In this document: piece after piece, positions 35,005 to 44,677 of the stretch
Numbering within the stretch: the stretch's first letter is position 1
Layout: each line of letters starts with the position of its first letter
NCBI RefSeq assembly: GCF_900176405.1
Contig: NZ_FWXJ01000012.1
Location: 1-64,000, forward strand
Direction of reading: 5' to 3'
DNA length: 64,000 bases
Source: Polynucleobacter kasalickyi
Lineage (GTDB): Bacteria > Pseudomonadota > Gammaproteobacteria > Burkholderiales > Burkholderiaceae
Position numbers and translations under genes: made by a program
Notes under the pieces: generated by a model
The model's database searches: none
Told to the model about the DNA's origin: nothing
What the model saw: only the letters and a program-made list of their open reading frames with translations

Positions 35005-36537
35005 TTAAGGAACTTGAATGGTGGCATCTCCAGACATCATTAAGCCTAACTCTTCAATGCTGGTTTGATTGGTAGGTATCAAAGAGGACAGTTTCCCATT
35101 AGCGATTACAGTCAATTGATCGGAGATCATCATGAGTTCTTCTAACTCTTCAGAAATCACCAAAATGGCAACTCCTTGTTGTCGCAAATTTAAAAGTGAC
35201 TGCCGAATTACCATGCTTGCGCCAACATCAACGCCCCATGTTGGTTGAGCTACTAACATAATCTTTGGCTTTAAAGAGATTTCGCGACCAACAATAAATT
35301 TTTGTAAATTTCCGCCAGATAAACTACTTGCTGATACATTTTTCCCTCCACAAATAACATTAAATTGCTCAATTATCTTTTCAGCAAATTTGTTAATCGT
35401 TGGTTGATGTATCCAGCCATTTCGAACCATTCCCTCGCTATAACCAGTTAACAAAGCATTTTCAGCAAGGCTTAAATTGGGAACTGCTCCTCTACCCAAA
35501 CGATCTTCTGGCACAAAGCATAGTCCCAACTCTCTTCTTTTTGCAGGAGATAACTTTCCTACTGGGGCATCATTCATATAAATAGTTTGAGTATCAGCAA
35601 TTAAGCTCTCTCCTGAAAGTGCCTGGATAAGTTCTTTTTGACCATTGCCAGAAATTCCTGCGATTCCAACGATTTCACCAGCTCTTACTTTGAGGCAAAT
35701 GTCTTTTAACTCCGTCCCAAATGGATCGCTAGTTTTTAAATTCAGGCCTAAAACCTCTAACATGGGCTTACCAATTTCTGCTGGTTGCTGCTGAATGATT
35801 GGTAGCTCTGATCCAATCATCAATGTAGCCAAAGTTTTCGCGGTCTCATTTTTAGGATTAGCATAGCCAGTTACTTTTCCAGATCGAAGAACTGTCGCGG
35901 AATCACATAGTTGGCGAATCTCGTCGAGCTTATGGCTAATATATAAAATTGAACAGCCTTCCGAGGCTAACTGCCTAATCGTTTTAAACAATATTTGGAC
36001 TGCTTGTGGTGTTAAAACAGACGTGGGCTCGTCCATAATTAACAGTTTTGGCTTTTGCAGTAAACACCGCACGATCTCCACTCGCTGCCTCTCGCCAACA
36101 GACATACTGTGTAGCATCCTTTTTGGATTAATGGGTAATCCGTAATATGCGGAAGTTTTTAAGACTTCTTCTTCTAGTTGTTTCAATGAATACTTTTCAT
36201 CCATTGAAAGCCAAATATTTTCAAGGACCGTTAAGGATTCAAATAATGCAAAATGTTGAAAAATCATGCCAATCCCTAACTTTCTAGCAAAAGCGGGATT
36301 ATTAATTTCTACCTTTTGACCTTCCCATAAAATACTTCCTTCATCTGGCTTAATCACTCCATAAAGAATTTTCATGAGAGTACTTTTTCCAGCGCCATTT
36401 TCGCCGAGAATAGCATGGATCTCTCCAGGCTTTACCTGCAATGAAATCGCATTATTCGCTTTAATGAGCGGATAAGATTTAGAGATGTTTTCAAGAACAA
36501 GTCTGAATGGCTCTTTATTTTCTTGTTCAAATTCCAT
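35005..36537 (-). CDS. Nucleoside/purine ABC importer ATPase (two-domain, BMP-transporter type)
   Basis: A 510-residue fused ABC ATPase of the RbsA/NupO/YufO class. First domain: Walker A GENGAGKSTLMKILYG, signature MSVGERQRVEIVRCL, Walker B LLIMDEPTSVLTPQ. Second domain: GISGNGQKELIQAL, LSGGNLQKFIVGREI. It energises the permeases and binding protein coded divergently at 36790-39920. Start 36537 (with GGG upstream) gives the better N terminus than 36567. Context with guanine and xanthine enzymes suggests nucleoside or purine-base uptake. It is unusual that the ATPase gene is split from its partners on the opposite strand. Confidence 0.92.
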   Translation of the reverse strand: MEFEQENKEPFRLVLENISKSYPLIKANNAISLQVKPGEIHAILGENGAGKSTLMKILYGVIKPDEGSILWEGQKVEINNPAFARKLGIGMIFQHFALFESLTVLENIWLSMDEKYSLKQLEEEVLKTSAYYGLPINPKRMLHSMSVGERQRVEIVRCLLQKPKLLIMDEPTSVLTPQAVQILFKTIRQLASEGCSILYISHKLDEIRQLCDSATVLRSGKVTGYANPKNETAKTLATLMIGSELPIIQQQPAEIGKPMLEVLGLNLKTSDPFGTELKDICLKVRAGEIVGIAGISGNGQKELIQALSGESLIADTQTIYMNDAPVGKLSPAKRRELGLCFVPEDRLGRGAVPNLSLAENALLTGYSEGMVRNGWIHQPTINKFAEKIIEQFNVICGGKNVSASSLSGGNLQKFIVGREISLKPKIMLVAQPTWGVDVGASMVIRQSLLNLRQQGVAILVISEELEELMMISDQLTVIANGKLSSLIPTNQTSIEELGLMMSGDATIQVP

Positions 36538-36656
36538 AATCGTGTTACCCGAGAATAAATTGTTCATTAAAGAAAAAGGAATACCTGACGCTTCCGATAA
36601 TTGATTGATTTAGTTTATCTAGATATCTAAGTAATATTTTCGAAAATGCCTGATAA

Positions 36657-36705
36657 AGTTCCATTTTGGTGCAATGCATAGTTCAAAATGTACCATCTTG
36701 GATTC
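36657..36705. promoter_or_regulatory. Candidate tandem NtrC-type sites in the divergent nucleoside-importer promoter
   Basis: AGTTCCATTTTGGTGCA (36657-36673) has a perfect right half, and TGTACCATCTTGGATTC (36689-36705) a 5/6 left half. Their starts are 32 bp apart, about three helical turns, the spacing seen for cooperating NtrC dimers at enteric glnA. They lie between the ATPase gene (-) and the permease gene (+). Confidence 0.5.
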
Positions 36706-36789
36706 TTTTCATGAAACCATGTTTTACATTCCGAGCATAGTTAGACTTATGTTTATGACAAAAAAATTACTCCTGTTAGACAAAGATTA

Positions 36790-37896
36790 ATGATTAAGTT
36801 TCAATTGAAAACCCGTAAAGAGCCAAATCAAGCGATGCAGATTTATGCACCCTTGATTGCTATTACATTGACACTATTATCCGGCCTCATATTGTTTCAA
36901 ATATTAGGTGAAAACCCCCTCATTGCTTATAAAGCATTTTTCTTTGATCCAATTAGCGATATCAACGGCTTTAGCGAATTACTTCTAAAGGCTTCCCCTT
37001 TATGCTTGATTGCATTAGGGCTGACAATTTGCTACCGCGCAAACATTTGGAATATTGGCGCAGAAGGCCAAATGTATCTTGGCGGAATATTTGCTACCGG
37101 CATCGCCATTCATTACGCTAACAGCCTGGGAAACTGGACCTTGGTCGTCATGATTTTAGCAAGTGCATTAGGCGGAGCCATCTGGGCCAGCATTACAGCG
37201 CTATGTAGAGCGCAATTTAACACGAATGAAATTCTGGTTAGTTTGATGCTGACTTATGTGGCAGATCTTCTAGTGAAATTTCTAGTCTATGGCCCTTGGA
37301 AGGATCCAATGGGTAATAACTTCCCAATTACTATCTCCTTTGCAGATGAGGCTCTTTTTACCCCATTAGCATTATTGGGATGGTCATTCTGGGATGGGAC
37401 AAGATTAAATACTTCCGTATTTATTACCCTCTTTTTTATTCCACTGGTTTGGCTATATAACGAAAAGCTATTTGCAGGATTTAAAAATTTGGTCGTAGGC
37501 ATCGCTCCAGGAGCAGCCAAATATGTTGGTTTTAGTGAAAAAAAGATTATTTGGATCGTCTTAATTTTGAGTGGGCTTATTTCAGGTATTGCTGGTACTA
37601 CAGAAGTAGCTGGTCCAATTGGTCAATTAAACGATAAGTGGACTCCAGGCTACGGTTTTACTGCAATCATCGTTGCAACCCTCGGTCGCTTGAAAGTTTC
37701 AGGGGTTGTCCTAGCATCTTTATTAATGGCCTTACTTTATTTAGGCGGAGAATCCGTACAGGTCACCATGCAGTTGCCCAAATCGGTCAGCCAAGTTTTC
37801 CAAGGGCTCCTCCTTTTATACCTGCTTGCCTGTGATGTTTTAATCAATTACGAAATTGTGATGTCCAGAAAAATCGGGGGGAAGTATGTTCCTTGA
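36790..37896 (+). CDS. Nucleoside/purine ABC importer permease 1 (YufP-like)
   Basis: A 368-residue BPD_transp_2 permease with about ten helices; signatures include ASPLCLIALGLTICYRANIWNIGAEGQMYLGG, TNEILVSLMLTYVADLL and AALCRA-like loops. It pairs with the next gene, whose start overlaps its end by 11 bases. The ribosome site is weak. Together with the BMP-family receptor they form a nucleoside or purine importer. Confidence 0.92.
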   Translation: MIKFQLKTRKEPNQAMQIYAPLIAITLTLLSGLILFQILGENPLIAYKAFFFDPISDINGFSELLLKASPLCLIALGLTICYRANIWNIGAEGQMYLGGIFATGIAIHYANSLGNWTLVVMILASALGGAIWASITALCRAQFNTNEILVSLMLTYVADLLVKFLVYGPWKDPMGNNFPITISFADEALFTPLALLGWSFWDGTRLNTSVFITLFFIPLVWLYNEKLFAGFKNLVVGIAPGAAKYVGFSEKKIIWIVLILSGLISGIAGTTEVAGPIGQLNDKWTPGYGFTAIIVATLGRLKVSGVVLASLLMALLYLGGESVQVTMQLPKSVSQVFQGLLLLYLLACDVLINYEIVMSRKIGGKYVP

Positions 37897-38815
37897 ATCG
37901 ATAACTCCCTTATTAGTAAGCGCCATTGGTGCAGCTATTCCTCTTTTATTTGCGGCTTTGGGTGAATTAATTGCTGAAAAAGCAGGCGTCCTAAATTTAG
38001 GTCTTGAAGGTACTATCTTAATGGGAGCTTTAGCCAGTTTTTTAGCTGTAACAGAAGGTAGTCCATTGTTTTTGGCTTTGCTGATTGGTGTGGCGGTAAG
38101 TGTTTTGTTTACCTTATTGTTTGCTTTTGTTACGATTAGCTTGCAAGCAAATCAGGTGGCAACTGGTTTGTCTCTCACGATACTGGGTGTAGGACTTTCA
38201 GCCGTTATTGGTAAAAATTATGTTGGGTTTTCTGCTGCAAAAAGTTTTACCCCAACGCCTATTCCATTTTTAAAAGATATTCCTCTATTGGGTCCTTCCC
38301 TATTTTCCCTAGATTATGTAGCTTATTTTTGTATCTTTTCAGTCATTGCGATCGCTTGGTTCCTCACTAAAACCAAAGCTGGCTTCGCGTTAAGAGCGGT
38401 TGGCGAGTCCCCTGTCGTAGCAAGATCTTTGGGCTTACCGGTAACTAAAATCCGTTATTTAGCAGTCTTATTCGGCGGCGGCTTTGCTGGGCTAGCTGGA
38501 GTTTATTATGCCTTAGCTCAATTTAAAATTTGGCAGGATGGTCTAACTTCAGGAAATGGCTGGATTGCTTTGGCACTTGTTGTTTTTGGGACTTGGCGAC
38601 CTTTTAAAGTGGCATTAGGTGCCCTTTTATTTGGTAGCGTGACGGTTCTTGGCCTTTACTTTCAAGTGGTTGGTATCAAGATATCGACCTTTGTTTTGGC
38701 GGGCTTCCCTTACGTCACAACGATTCTAATTTTAGTTTATTTATCAATGGATAAAGAAACAATCCGCCGTCATGCACCCGCATGGCTTGGTAAACCATTT
38801 TTTGATGATCGATAG
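37886..38815 (+). CDS. Nucleoside/purine ABC importer permease 2 (YufQ-like)
   Basis: A 309-residue BPD_transp_2 permease with eight to nine helices. Motifs include FAALGELIAEKAGVLNLGLEG and LRAVGESPVVARSLGLPVTKIRY, followed by FGGGFAGLAGVYYAL. GGGGGAAG lies just upstream of the ATG inside the previous gene, so translation is coupled. Second half of the membrane channel. Confidence 0.93.
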   Translation: MFLESITPLLVSAIGAAIPLLFAALGELIAEKAGVLNLGLEGTILMGALASFLAVTEGSPLFLALLIGVAVSVLFTLLFAFVTISLQANQVATGLSLTILGVGLSAVIGKNYVGFSAAKSFTPTPIPFLKDIPLLGPSLFSLDYVAYFCIFSVIAIAWFLTKTKAGFALRAVGESPVVARSLGLPVTKIRYLAVLFGGGFAGLAGVYYALAQFKIWQDGLTSGNGWIALALVVFGTWRPFKVALGALLFGSVTVLGLYFQVVGIKISTFVLAGFPYVTTILILVYLSMDKETIRRHAPAWLGKPFFDDR

Positions 38816-38840
38816 TATTTTTAAATAAAAGGAGAAGTAA

Positions 38841-39920
38841 ATGAAAATTTCAAAACGTACGTTGTTAATTTCAGCATCATTCATCGCTTTGGGATTAAGC
38901 CAAAGCGCCATCGCAGCAGAGCCTGTCAAAGCAGCATTTGTATATTTTGGAACTCCTGGTGATGCAGGATGGACTTATGCCCATGACATTGGTGTGAAGT
39001 TAGTGAAAAAAGAGTTAGGGTCACAAGTTACTACAACGATCGTTGAAAACGTCCCAGAAAGTGCTGATGCAGAACGCGTTATTCGTGATTTGGCAGCAAA
39101 AGGTAACCAATATATCTTTACCACTTCTTTTGGTTATATGGAACAAACACTCAAGGTTGGAAAATCATTTCCAAAAGTTGAGTTTTATCACAATACCGGA
39201 TTTAAATCCTCTGAAAACGTTCATACTTATAATTCAAGAATTTATGAACCAGCTTACTTAGCTGGAATGATTGCAGGAAGAATGACTAAATCCAATACGC
39301 TGGGTTTTGTTGCTTCATTCCCAATTCCAGAAGTAGTACGTAATATCAATTCCTACACGATGGGTGCACGTAGCGTCAATCCAAAAGTAAAAACAAAAGT
39401 CATTTGGATTAGTTCATGGTACGACCCAGCTAAAGAGCGTCAAGCTGCAGAAACCTTAATTGGACAGGGCGCTGATATGTTGCTACAAAATACTGATTCA
39501 ACAGCAACTCTGCAAACAGCGGCTGAAAAAGGTGTTTATGCTTTTGGTTGGAATTCAGATATGGCTGCCATTGCACCGAAAGCTCACCTTGCTTCAGTAA
39601 CACATAACTGGGGCCCATATTACGTTAAAACTTTAAAAGCTGCGGTTTCTGGAACGCCATTCAAAGAAAACGTCTGGGGCGGTATGAAAGATGGTATGGA
39701 TGGACTGGTTTCTTTAAACAGCAGCATCCCAGCATCAGTCAAAAAAGAAGTTGAAGCCAAACAAGCCGATATCATTTCTGGTAAATTCAAGGTGTTCTCA
39801 GGACCAATGAAATTACAAGATGGTTCAATGAAGTTGACAGCAGGTCAATCTTTCACTGACCAAGAAATTGATAGCATTAAATTCTACGTTGAAGGTGTAG
39901 AAGGTCAATTACCAAACTAA
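38841..39920 (+). CDS. BMP-family periplasmic binding protein (nucleoside/purine receptor)
   Basis: A 359-residue PnrA/Med-like receptor with an ordinary signal peptide (cut after AIA-A) and no lipobox cysteine. BMP motifs: VYFGTPGDAGWTYAHDIG, ESADAERVIRDLAAKGNQYIF, AYLAGMIAGRMTKSNTLGFV and NTDSTATLQTAAEKGVYAFGWNSDM. An AGGAG ribosome site precedes the ATG. BMP receptors bind nucleosides or related purines; the following guanine/xanthine genes favour a purine ligand. Confidence 0.9.
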   Translation: MKISKRTLLISASFIALGLSQSAIAAEPVKAAFVYFGTPGDAGWTYAHDIGVKLVKKELGSQVTTTIVENVPESADAERVIRDLAAKGNQYIFTTSFGYMEQTLKVGKSFPKVEFYHNTGFKSSENVHTYNSRIYEPAYLAGMIAGRMTKSNTLGFVASFPIPEVVRNINSYTMGARSVNPKVKTKVIWISSWYDPAKERQAAETLIGQGADMLLQNTDSTATLQTAAEKGVYAFGWNSDMAAIAPKAHLASVTHNWGPYYVKTLKAAVSGTPFKENVWGGMKDGMDGLVSLNSSIPASVKKEVEAKQADIISGKFKVFSGPMKLQDGSMKLTAGQSFTDQEIDSIKFYVEGVEGQLPN

Positions 39921-39937
39921 GTTGATTGTGTACTGAA

Positions 39938-39980
39938 TGATTAACTCCCTCAATATGGTGGAGTTAATCATTTGATTTTA
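39938..39980. terminator. Intrinsic terminator between the BMP receptor gene and guaD
   Basis: Perfect 11-bp stem TGATTAACTCC (39938-39948) with 39960-39970, 11-base loop, followed by TTTGATTTTA on the plus strand. It separates two convergent units. Confidence 0.75.
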
Positions 39981-40040
39981 TATAAGAAGCAAGGTGCTGA
40001 AGAGTCTAGGCTGTAAAACTAAGCTTGTGTAAATAAAACC

Positions 40041-41336
40041 TTATTGCCGCTGATACTTTTTCTCACCCATTAAATAAGTAGCTTGAATATTACGGTCATC
40101 CCCAAGGATTAAAGCGACAAACAATTCTTCTTCTAGGCTTTGACAAATACCAATCCTTCTTTCCATCAGAGGAGTGGCTTTAAGATCTAAAACGATAAAA
40201 TCAGCCTCTTTCCCTGGTATAAAATTACCAACGCTTCGGTCTATACCCAGGGCTTTAGCACCCGCTAAGGTGGCCAAATAAAATAAATCGAAAGCACTCA
40301 GGACATCGCCACGTAAGTGGGCAACTTCATAAGCTCGGCCCATCGTTTTCAGCATACTAAAGCTAGTTCCCCCTCCAATATCAGTCGCCAAAGCAACCTG
40401 AATTTGCTGTGATGTGTAATGTTGCAAATTCATTAAGCCACTACCTAAAAAAAGGTTAGATGTAGGGCAAAAGGCGATTGAACTTTTAGTGGTTTGAAGC
40501 CGTGCAATATCCAATTCATCTAGATAAATACAATGGGCATATACTGAATTTGGCCTGAGTAAGCCATATTGATCGTAAACATCCAAATAACTTCGGTGTT
40601 TTGGAAAGAGTTCTTTCATCCAGGCCACTTCATCGACATTTTCAGCCAGATGCGTTTGAATCACCATTTCAGGATAAAGCCGAGCTAACTCGGCCATCTT
40701 TTCTAATTGCGCTTCACTCGAAGTAATAGCAAATCTAGGAGTAATTGCATACTGCAATCGCCCCTTTAAATGCCACTTATTAATCAACTCTAGAGCATCT
40801 TCATAACTTGACTCAGGAGTGTCTTGTAAATAGTCAGGGCAATTGCGATCCATCGCAACTTTACCAGTTAGCAATCTAAAATTACGCTCAAAAGCAGTCG
40901 TAAAAAGCGCGTCAGCAGATTCCGAGTGAACGGTGCCAAATACTAAAGCGGACGTGGTGCCGTTACGAAGCAATTCCTCTAAAAAGAATTCGCTCGACTG
41001 GAGGGACCAGTCCCTATGTTGATACTTTGCTTCAGACGGAAAAGTAAAACGCTCTAACCAATCTAATAAATTTTTACCAGGTGAAGCTATCACATCGATT
41101 TGGGGATAATGCAAATGGGTATCGATAAAACCAGGAATAATTAATTGATCACTATAGTCAATGATAGAAACTTCTTCACTCATCATCGGCAATATAGAAC
41201 TCAGTGACCCACATTGTTCAATGATGCCATCATCGATTAATAACCCACCCTCTGGAAAATATTCATAGTTTGATGCCTGAGTATCGTTCTGATCAATAAA
41301 GTGGAGAATTCTGGCTTTGATTAATTTTTTGGGCAT
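40041..41336 (-). CDS. guaD: Guanine deaminase
   Basis: A 431-residue amidohydrolase of GuaD length. Zinc ligands: PGFIDTHLHYPQIDVIASPG (HxH), VIQTHLAENVDEV (His), YAHCIYLD (His) and LATDIGGGTSFSM (Asp). The THLHYPQ and SxxLFLGSG-type (SNLFLGSG) segments are characteristic of guanine deaminase. It converts guanine to xanthine and ammonia. Last gene of xdhABC-guaD, 3 bases after xdhC. Confidence 0.95.
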   Translation of the reverse strand: MPKKLIKARILHFIDQNDTQASNYEYFPEGGLLIDDGIIEQCGSLSSILPMMSEEVSIIDYSDQLIIPGFIDTHLHYPQIDVIASPGKNLLDWLERFTFPSEAKYQHRDWSLQSSEFFLEELLRNGTTSALVFGTVHSESADALFTTAFERNFRLLTGKVAMDRNCPDYLQDTPESSYEDALELINKWHLKGRLQYAITPRFAITSSEAQLEKMAELARLYPEMVIQTHLAENVDEVAWMKELFPKHRSYLDVYDQYGLLRPNSVYAHCIYLDELDIARLQTTKSSIAFCPTSNLFLGSGLMNLQHYTSQQIQVALATDIGGGTSFSMLKTMGRAYEVAHLRGDVLSAFDLFYLATLAGAKALGIDRSVGNFIPGKEADFIVLDLKATPLMERRIGICQSLEEELFVALILGDDRNIQATYLMGEKKYQRQ

Positions 41337-41339
41337 TTT

Positions 41340-42374
41340 CTACTCACTTGCCGAATCATAAGATTCAAATGATTTTGGTTTCAACATCTTACGTTGATTT
41401 TCTTGCACATCAAGTAACTTCGACATGATTTCTACAGCAATGATGGCAGGACTTTTTGAGAATTCATATTTCTTGCCGATAGGGCAGTTTAAACGTTGAA
41501 CTAGCTCTTTATCGAGACCTGTATCTAATAATCTTTTCGAGAATCGCGCTGATTTGGTTTTGGAACCAATTAATCCTAAAAATTCAAAAGAATCATTTTG
41601 GAGAATCTTTTGGCAAATCAAAAAATCTAATTGATGACTATGAGTCATTACCAAGAAATAGCTCCCTATTGGCGCAGTAGGAATTAACTCCAAGAGATTC
41701 GATTGAAAATGAAAATCTACAAGTGGGTATTCTAGTTCGTAGTCATTGACTGATTTACCTAATATTAGCTCTCTAGTATCTAAACATTTAACTCGAAAAT
41801 TTAAATCAGGTAAATTTTTTAATAAATTTTTTGCTACATGCCCTGCACCAAACAACCATAACTCAGGACTAGATTGAAGGAGAGTTTCATAGAAAAAAGT
41901 AGCATGGGGTAAATCAACTAATCCATCTAAAGCGTTTTTAACCTTACTAGTACTTTGTAAAGAGAGTTGATTTTTTCCTGTTTTTAAATTGAGTATTTTT
42001 TGATAGGATCCTGTTGCAGAATTTGCTTCAAATAACCAATCAATATCTGCAATCGATTCATATCTTTCCCAAATTAACTGTACAGTTCCACCGCAACACT
42101 GGTCTAACTCCACACCAAGAATAAAAGACTGCAAATGGATTTTTGCATAAAGCTGATTGATGCTTAAAAGCGCAATTTCTATCGCTTTCTCTTCAAGATA
42201 TCCACCACCAATTGATTCAAAGGTTTCAACCTTTCCGGAGCGATTTAACCAAACCAACATACTAGTGCCCTGGTCTCTAGGGGTTGATCCCTTCGCCTCA
42301 GCGATTACCACCCTCACTACTGCCTGATTCGTCAGAATTAATTGTTTAATGCGTTCAAACTCCGAGTTCATCAT
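41340..42374 (-). CDS. xdhC: Xanthine dehydrogenase accessory protein XdhC
   Basis: A 344-residue protein with an N-terminal XdhC/CoxI domain (VIAEAKGSTPRDQGTSMLV, GGGYLEEKAI, CCGGTVQLIWE) and a C-terminal Rossmann domain (LWLFGAGHVAKNLLKNL, IGSKTKSARF). It holds and sulfurates the molybdenum cofactor before insertion into XdhB. Its ATGA overlaps the xdhB stop by 4 bases. Confidence 0.94.
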   Translation of the reverse strand: MMNSEFERIKQLILTNQAVVRVVIAEAKGSTPRDQGTSMLVWLNRSGKVETFESIGGGYLEEKAIEIALLSINQLYAKIHLQSFILGVELDQCCGGTVQLIWERYESIADIDWLFEANSATGSYQKILNLKTGKNQLSLQSTSKVKNALDGLVDLPHATFFYETLLQSSPELWLFGAGHVAKNLLKNLPDLNFRVKCLDTRELILGKSVNDYELEYPLVDFHFQSNLLELIPTAPIGSYFLVMTHSHQLDFLICQKILQNDSFEFLGLIGSKTKSARFSKRLLDTGLDKELVQRLNCPIGKKYEFSKSPAIIAVEIMSKLLDVQENQRKMLKPKSFESYDSASE

Positions 42375-44677
42375 ACGAGACCAAAAGGAGTATTCAAGGC
42401 GTTTAAAATAGACTCAGGCGTCGCTGGGGCGACTAAATGAAGGATGCCCTCTTGCCCTACCTGCCCACGAATTGCATGTTTAATCGCATGAAATGCAGAA
42501 AAAGCTAACATTAAGGGGGGCTCACCCACTGCTTTGGATTTATAAATCGTATTTTCAATATTTCCTGACGAAGCGTATAAATTTATTTTTCCTTCTTTAG
42601 GCCAATCAAAGGCCGTGGGAATCTTATAAGTCGAGGGTGAATTCGTCATCAGCTTACCTTTCGGGTTCCACCACAACTCCTCGGAAGTCAGCCACCCAAG
42701 TCCTTGCAAAAAACCGCCTTCAATCTGACCTTTATCAATAGCAGGATTAATGGATTGTCCAACATCGTGCAAAATATCGACTTGCAATAATTTCATTTCA
42801 CCCGTTAGTGTATCAACTACCACTTCAGAAACAGCAGCCCCGTAAGAGAAATAAAAGAAAGGTCTACCTTTACGTGTTTTCGAATCGTAATGGATTTTTG
42901 GAGTAGCATAAAAGCCCGTTGCAGAAAGAGATATTCGGCCAACATAACATTCTTGCACTGCTTTTTCAAAAGAAATCGTTTGATCTCCTAAATGCACTTG
43001 ATTGTTTTTAAGCACGATGTCAGATACTGATAATTGATATTTATTAGCTAAAAATTCTTTCATTCTAGTGATTAGAATTTGGGCTGCATTTTGGGAGGCC
43101 ATGCCATTCAAATCAGTTCCAGAAGACGCCGCTGTTGCTGAGGTATTTGGAATTTTACTGGTGTCTGTCGCAGACATTTTCACAACAGAGAAATCTACCT
43201 GAAATTCATTCGCCACAATTTGACGAATTTTAGTATTTAACCCTTGTCCCATTTCTAACCCACCGTGATTGACCAAAATACTACCATCAGTGTAAATATG
43301 TATTAGCGCACCAGCTTGATTGAAATGAGTAGCAGTAAAAGAAATACCAAACTTTACCGGAGTGAGCGAAATGCCTCTTTTGAAATGCTTATTGTGTTGA
43401 TTAAACTTTTCAATTTTCTGACGACGCTCTACATATTGGGAGGACGCCACTAACTGACTCACTAAATCATCAATAATGATATCCTCGACCGGCATATCAA
43501 AATGAGTCAGCATATTTTTTTGGTAAAAGTTCTTTTTGCGAATCTCAAGCGGGTCTACTTTTAAGAAATCCGCGATGTCCTCTATTGCATATTCAATGCA
43601 ATACATTCCTTGTGGCCCACCAAAACCTCTAAAAGCAGTATTAGAAACGGTGTTCGTTTTACATCGATACGAAATTGCTCTTAAATTTGGGATGAAATAG
43701 CAATTATCCAGATGAAATAATGCCCGATCATTGACCGGCCCAGATAAATCGGCGGAGAAACCACATCTTGATGCCATCATCACATCAAACGAGAGAATCT
43801 TACCAGTGGCATCAAAGCCTACTTCATAATCCATTTCAAAATCATGACGCTTCCCCGTAATCGTCATATCCATTTCACGATCAATTCTTAATTTCACGGG
43901 AAACTTCGTCTTTTTGGCAGCAAGCGCTGCAATAATTGCAAACCAAGCGGGCTGGCTTTCTTTACCACCAAAACCGCCACCCAGTCTTTTACATTCAACC
44001 CGAATCATCGCTGCTGGAAGATTAAGGGCATGAGACACTAGGTGTTGTACTTCACTAGGGTGTTGACTGGAGGAATAGATGGTTAATTCGCCATCTTCCA
44101 TTGGAATAGCGTATGCAATATTCCCTTCTAAATAAAAATGTTCTTGCCCACCTAACTTGATAGAATTTTTGAGTCGATGCGTAGCTGACGCAAAACCCTC
44201 TTCAACATTACCTTTTTCCATCGCAACTGGTGGTAAAACAAAATTACTTTTTTCAATAGCTTCTCGAATATCAAAGATAGGGATTTCTTCCTCAACTTGA
44301 ACTCTAGCTAGCTTTGCCGCTTGTTTAGCAATTAAATGCGATGATGCTACAACTGCAAACAGTGGTTGTCCATAAAAATCAATTTGGGATTCCGGAAAAA
44401 TTGGATCATCTTTGACGGCACAACCAAAATTATTTTCCCCTGGAATATCTGCGCTGGTTAAGACTGTAACGACCCCAGGATATTCTTTCACTTTACATAA
44501 ATCAAGTTCAAGTATTTTGCCTCTTGCCACACTACTAACACCCAATGCCACGTGTAAGGCATTCACTGGCAACGCCATATCATCAATATATTGAGCATTA
44601 CCTGAAACATGCAAATGAGCACTTTCATGCTCAATTTGTTTACCCATCGTAGACACTGTTTTGGCTTCCTTATTCAT
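42371..44677 (-). CDS. xdhB: Xanthine dehydrogenase molybdopterin-binding subunit
   Basis: A 768-residue Moco subunit. Motifs: GGQEHFYLEGNIAYA, CKRLGGGFGGKESQ, TNTVSNTAFRGFGGPQG, TAASSGTDLNGMA, and GEPPLMLAFSAFHA near the C terminus with the catalytic-Glu region. The E, R and F/Y residues in HFYLEG and FRGFGGPQ match xanthine-type enzymes. Start chosen at 44677 (GAGG 9 bases upstream), overlapping the xdhA stop by 8 bases. It hydroxylates hypoxanthine and xanthine to urate. Confidence 0.95.
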   Translation of the reverse strand: MNKEAKTVSTMGKQIEHESAHLHVSGNAQYIDDMALPVNALHVALGVSSVARGKILELDLCKVKEYPGVVTVLTSADIPGENNFGCAVKDDPIFPESQIDFYGQPLFAVVASSHLIAKQAAKLARVQVEEEIPIFDIREAIEKSNFVLPPVAMEKGNVEEGFASATHRLKNSIKLGGQEHFYLEGNIAYAIPMEDGELTIYSSSQHPSEVQHLVSHALNLPAAMIRVECKRLGGGFGGKESQPAWFAIIAALAAKKTKFPVKLRIDREMDMTITGKRHDFEMDYEVGFDATGKILSFDVMMASRCGFSADLSGPVNDRALFHLDNCYFIPNLRAISYRCKTNTVSNTAFRGFGGPQGMYCIEYAIEDIADFLKVDPLEIRKKNFYQKNMLTHFDMPVEDIIIDDLVSQLVASSQYVERRQKIEKFNQHNKHFKRGISLTPVKFGISFTATHFNQAGALIHIYTDGSILVNHGGLEMGQGLNTKIRQIVANEFQVDFSVVKMSATDTSKIPNTSATAASSGTDLNGMASQNAAQILITRMKEFLANKYQLSVSDIVLKNNQVHLGDQTISFEKAVQECYVGRISLSATGFYATPKIHYDSKTRKGRPFFYFSYGAAVSEVVVDTLTGEMKLLQVDILHDVGQSINPAIDKGQIEGGFLQGLGWLTSEELWWNPKGKLMTNSPSTYKIPTAFDWPKEGKINLYASSGNIENTIYKSKAVGEPPLMLAFSAFHAIKHAIRGQVGQEGILHLVAPATPESILNALNTPFGLV

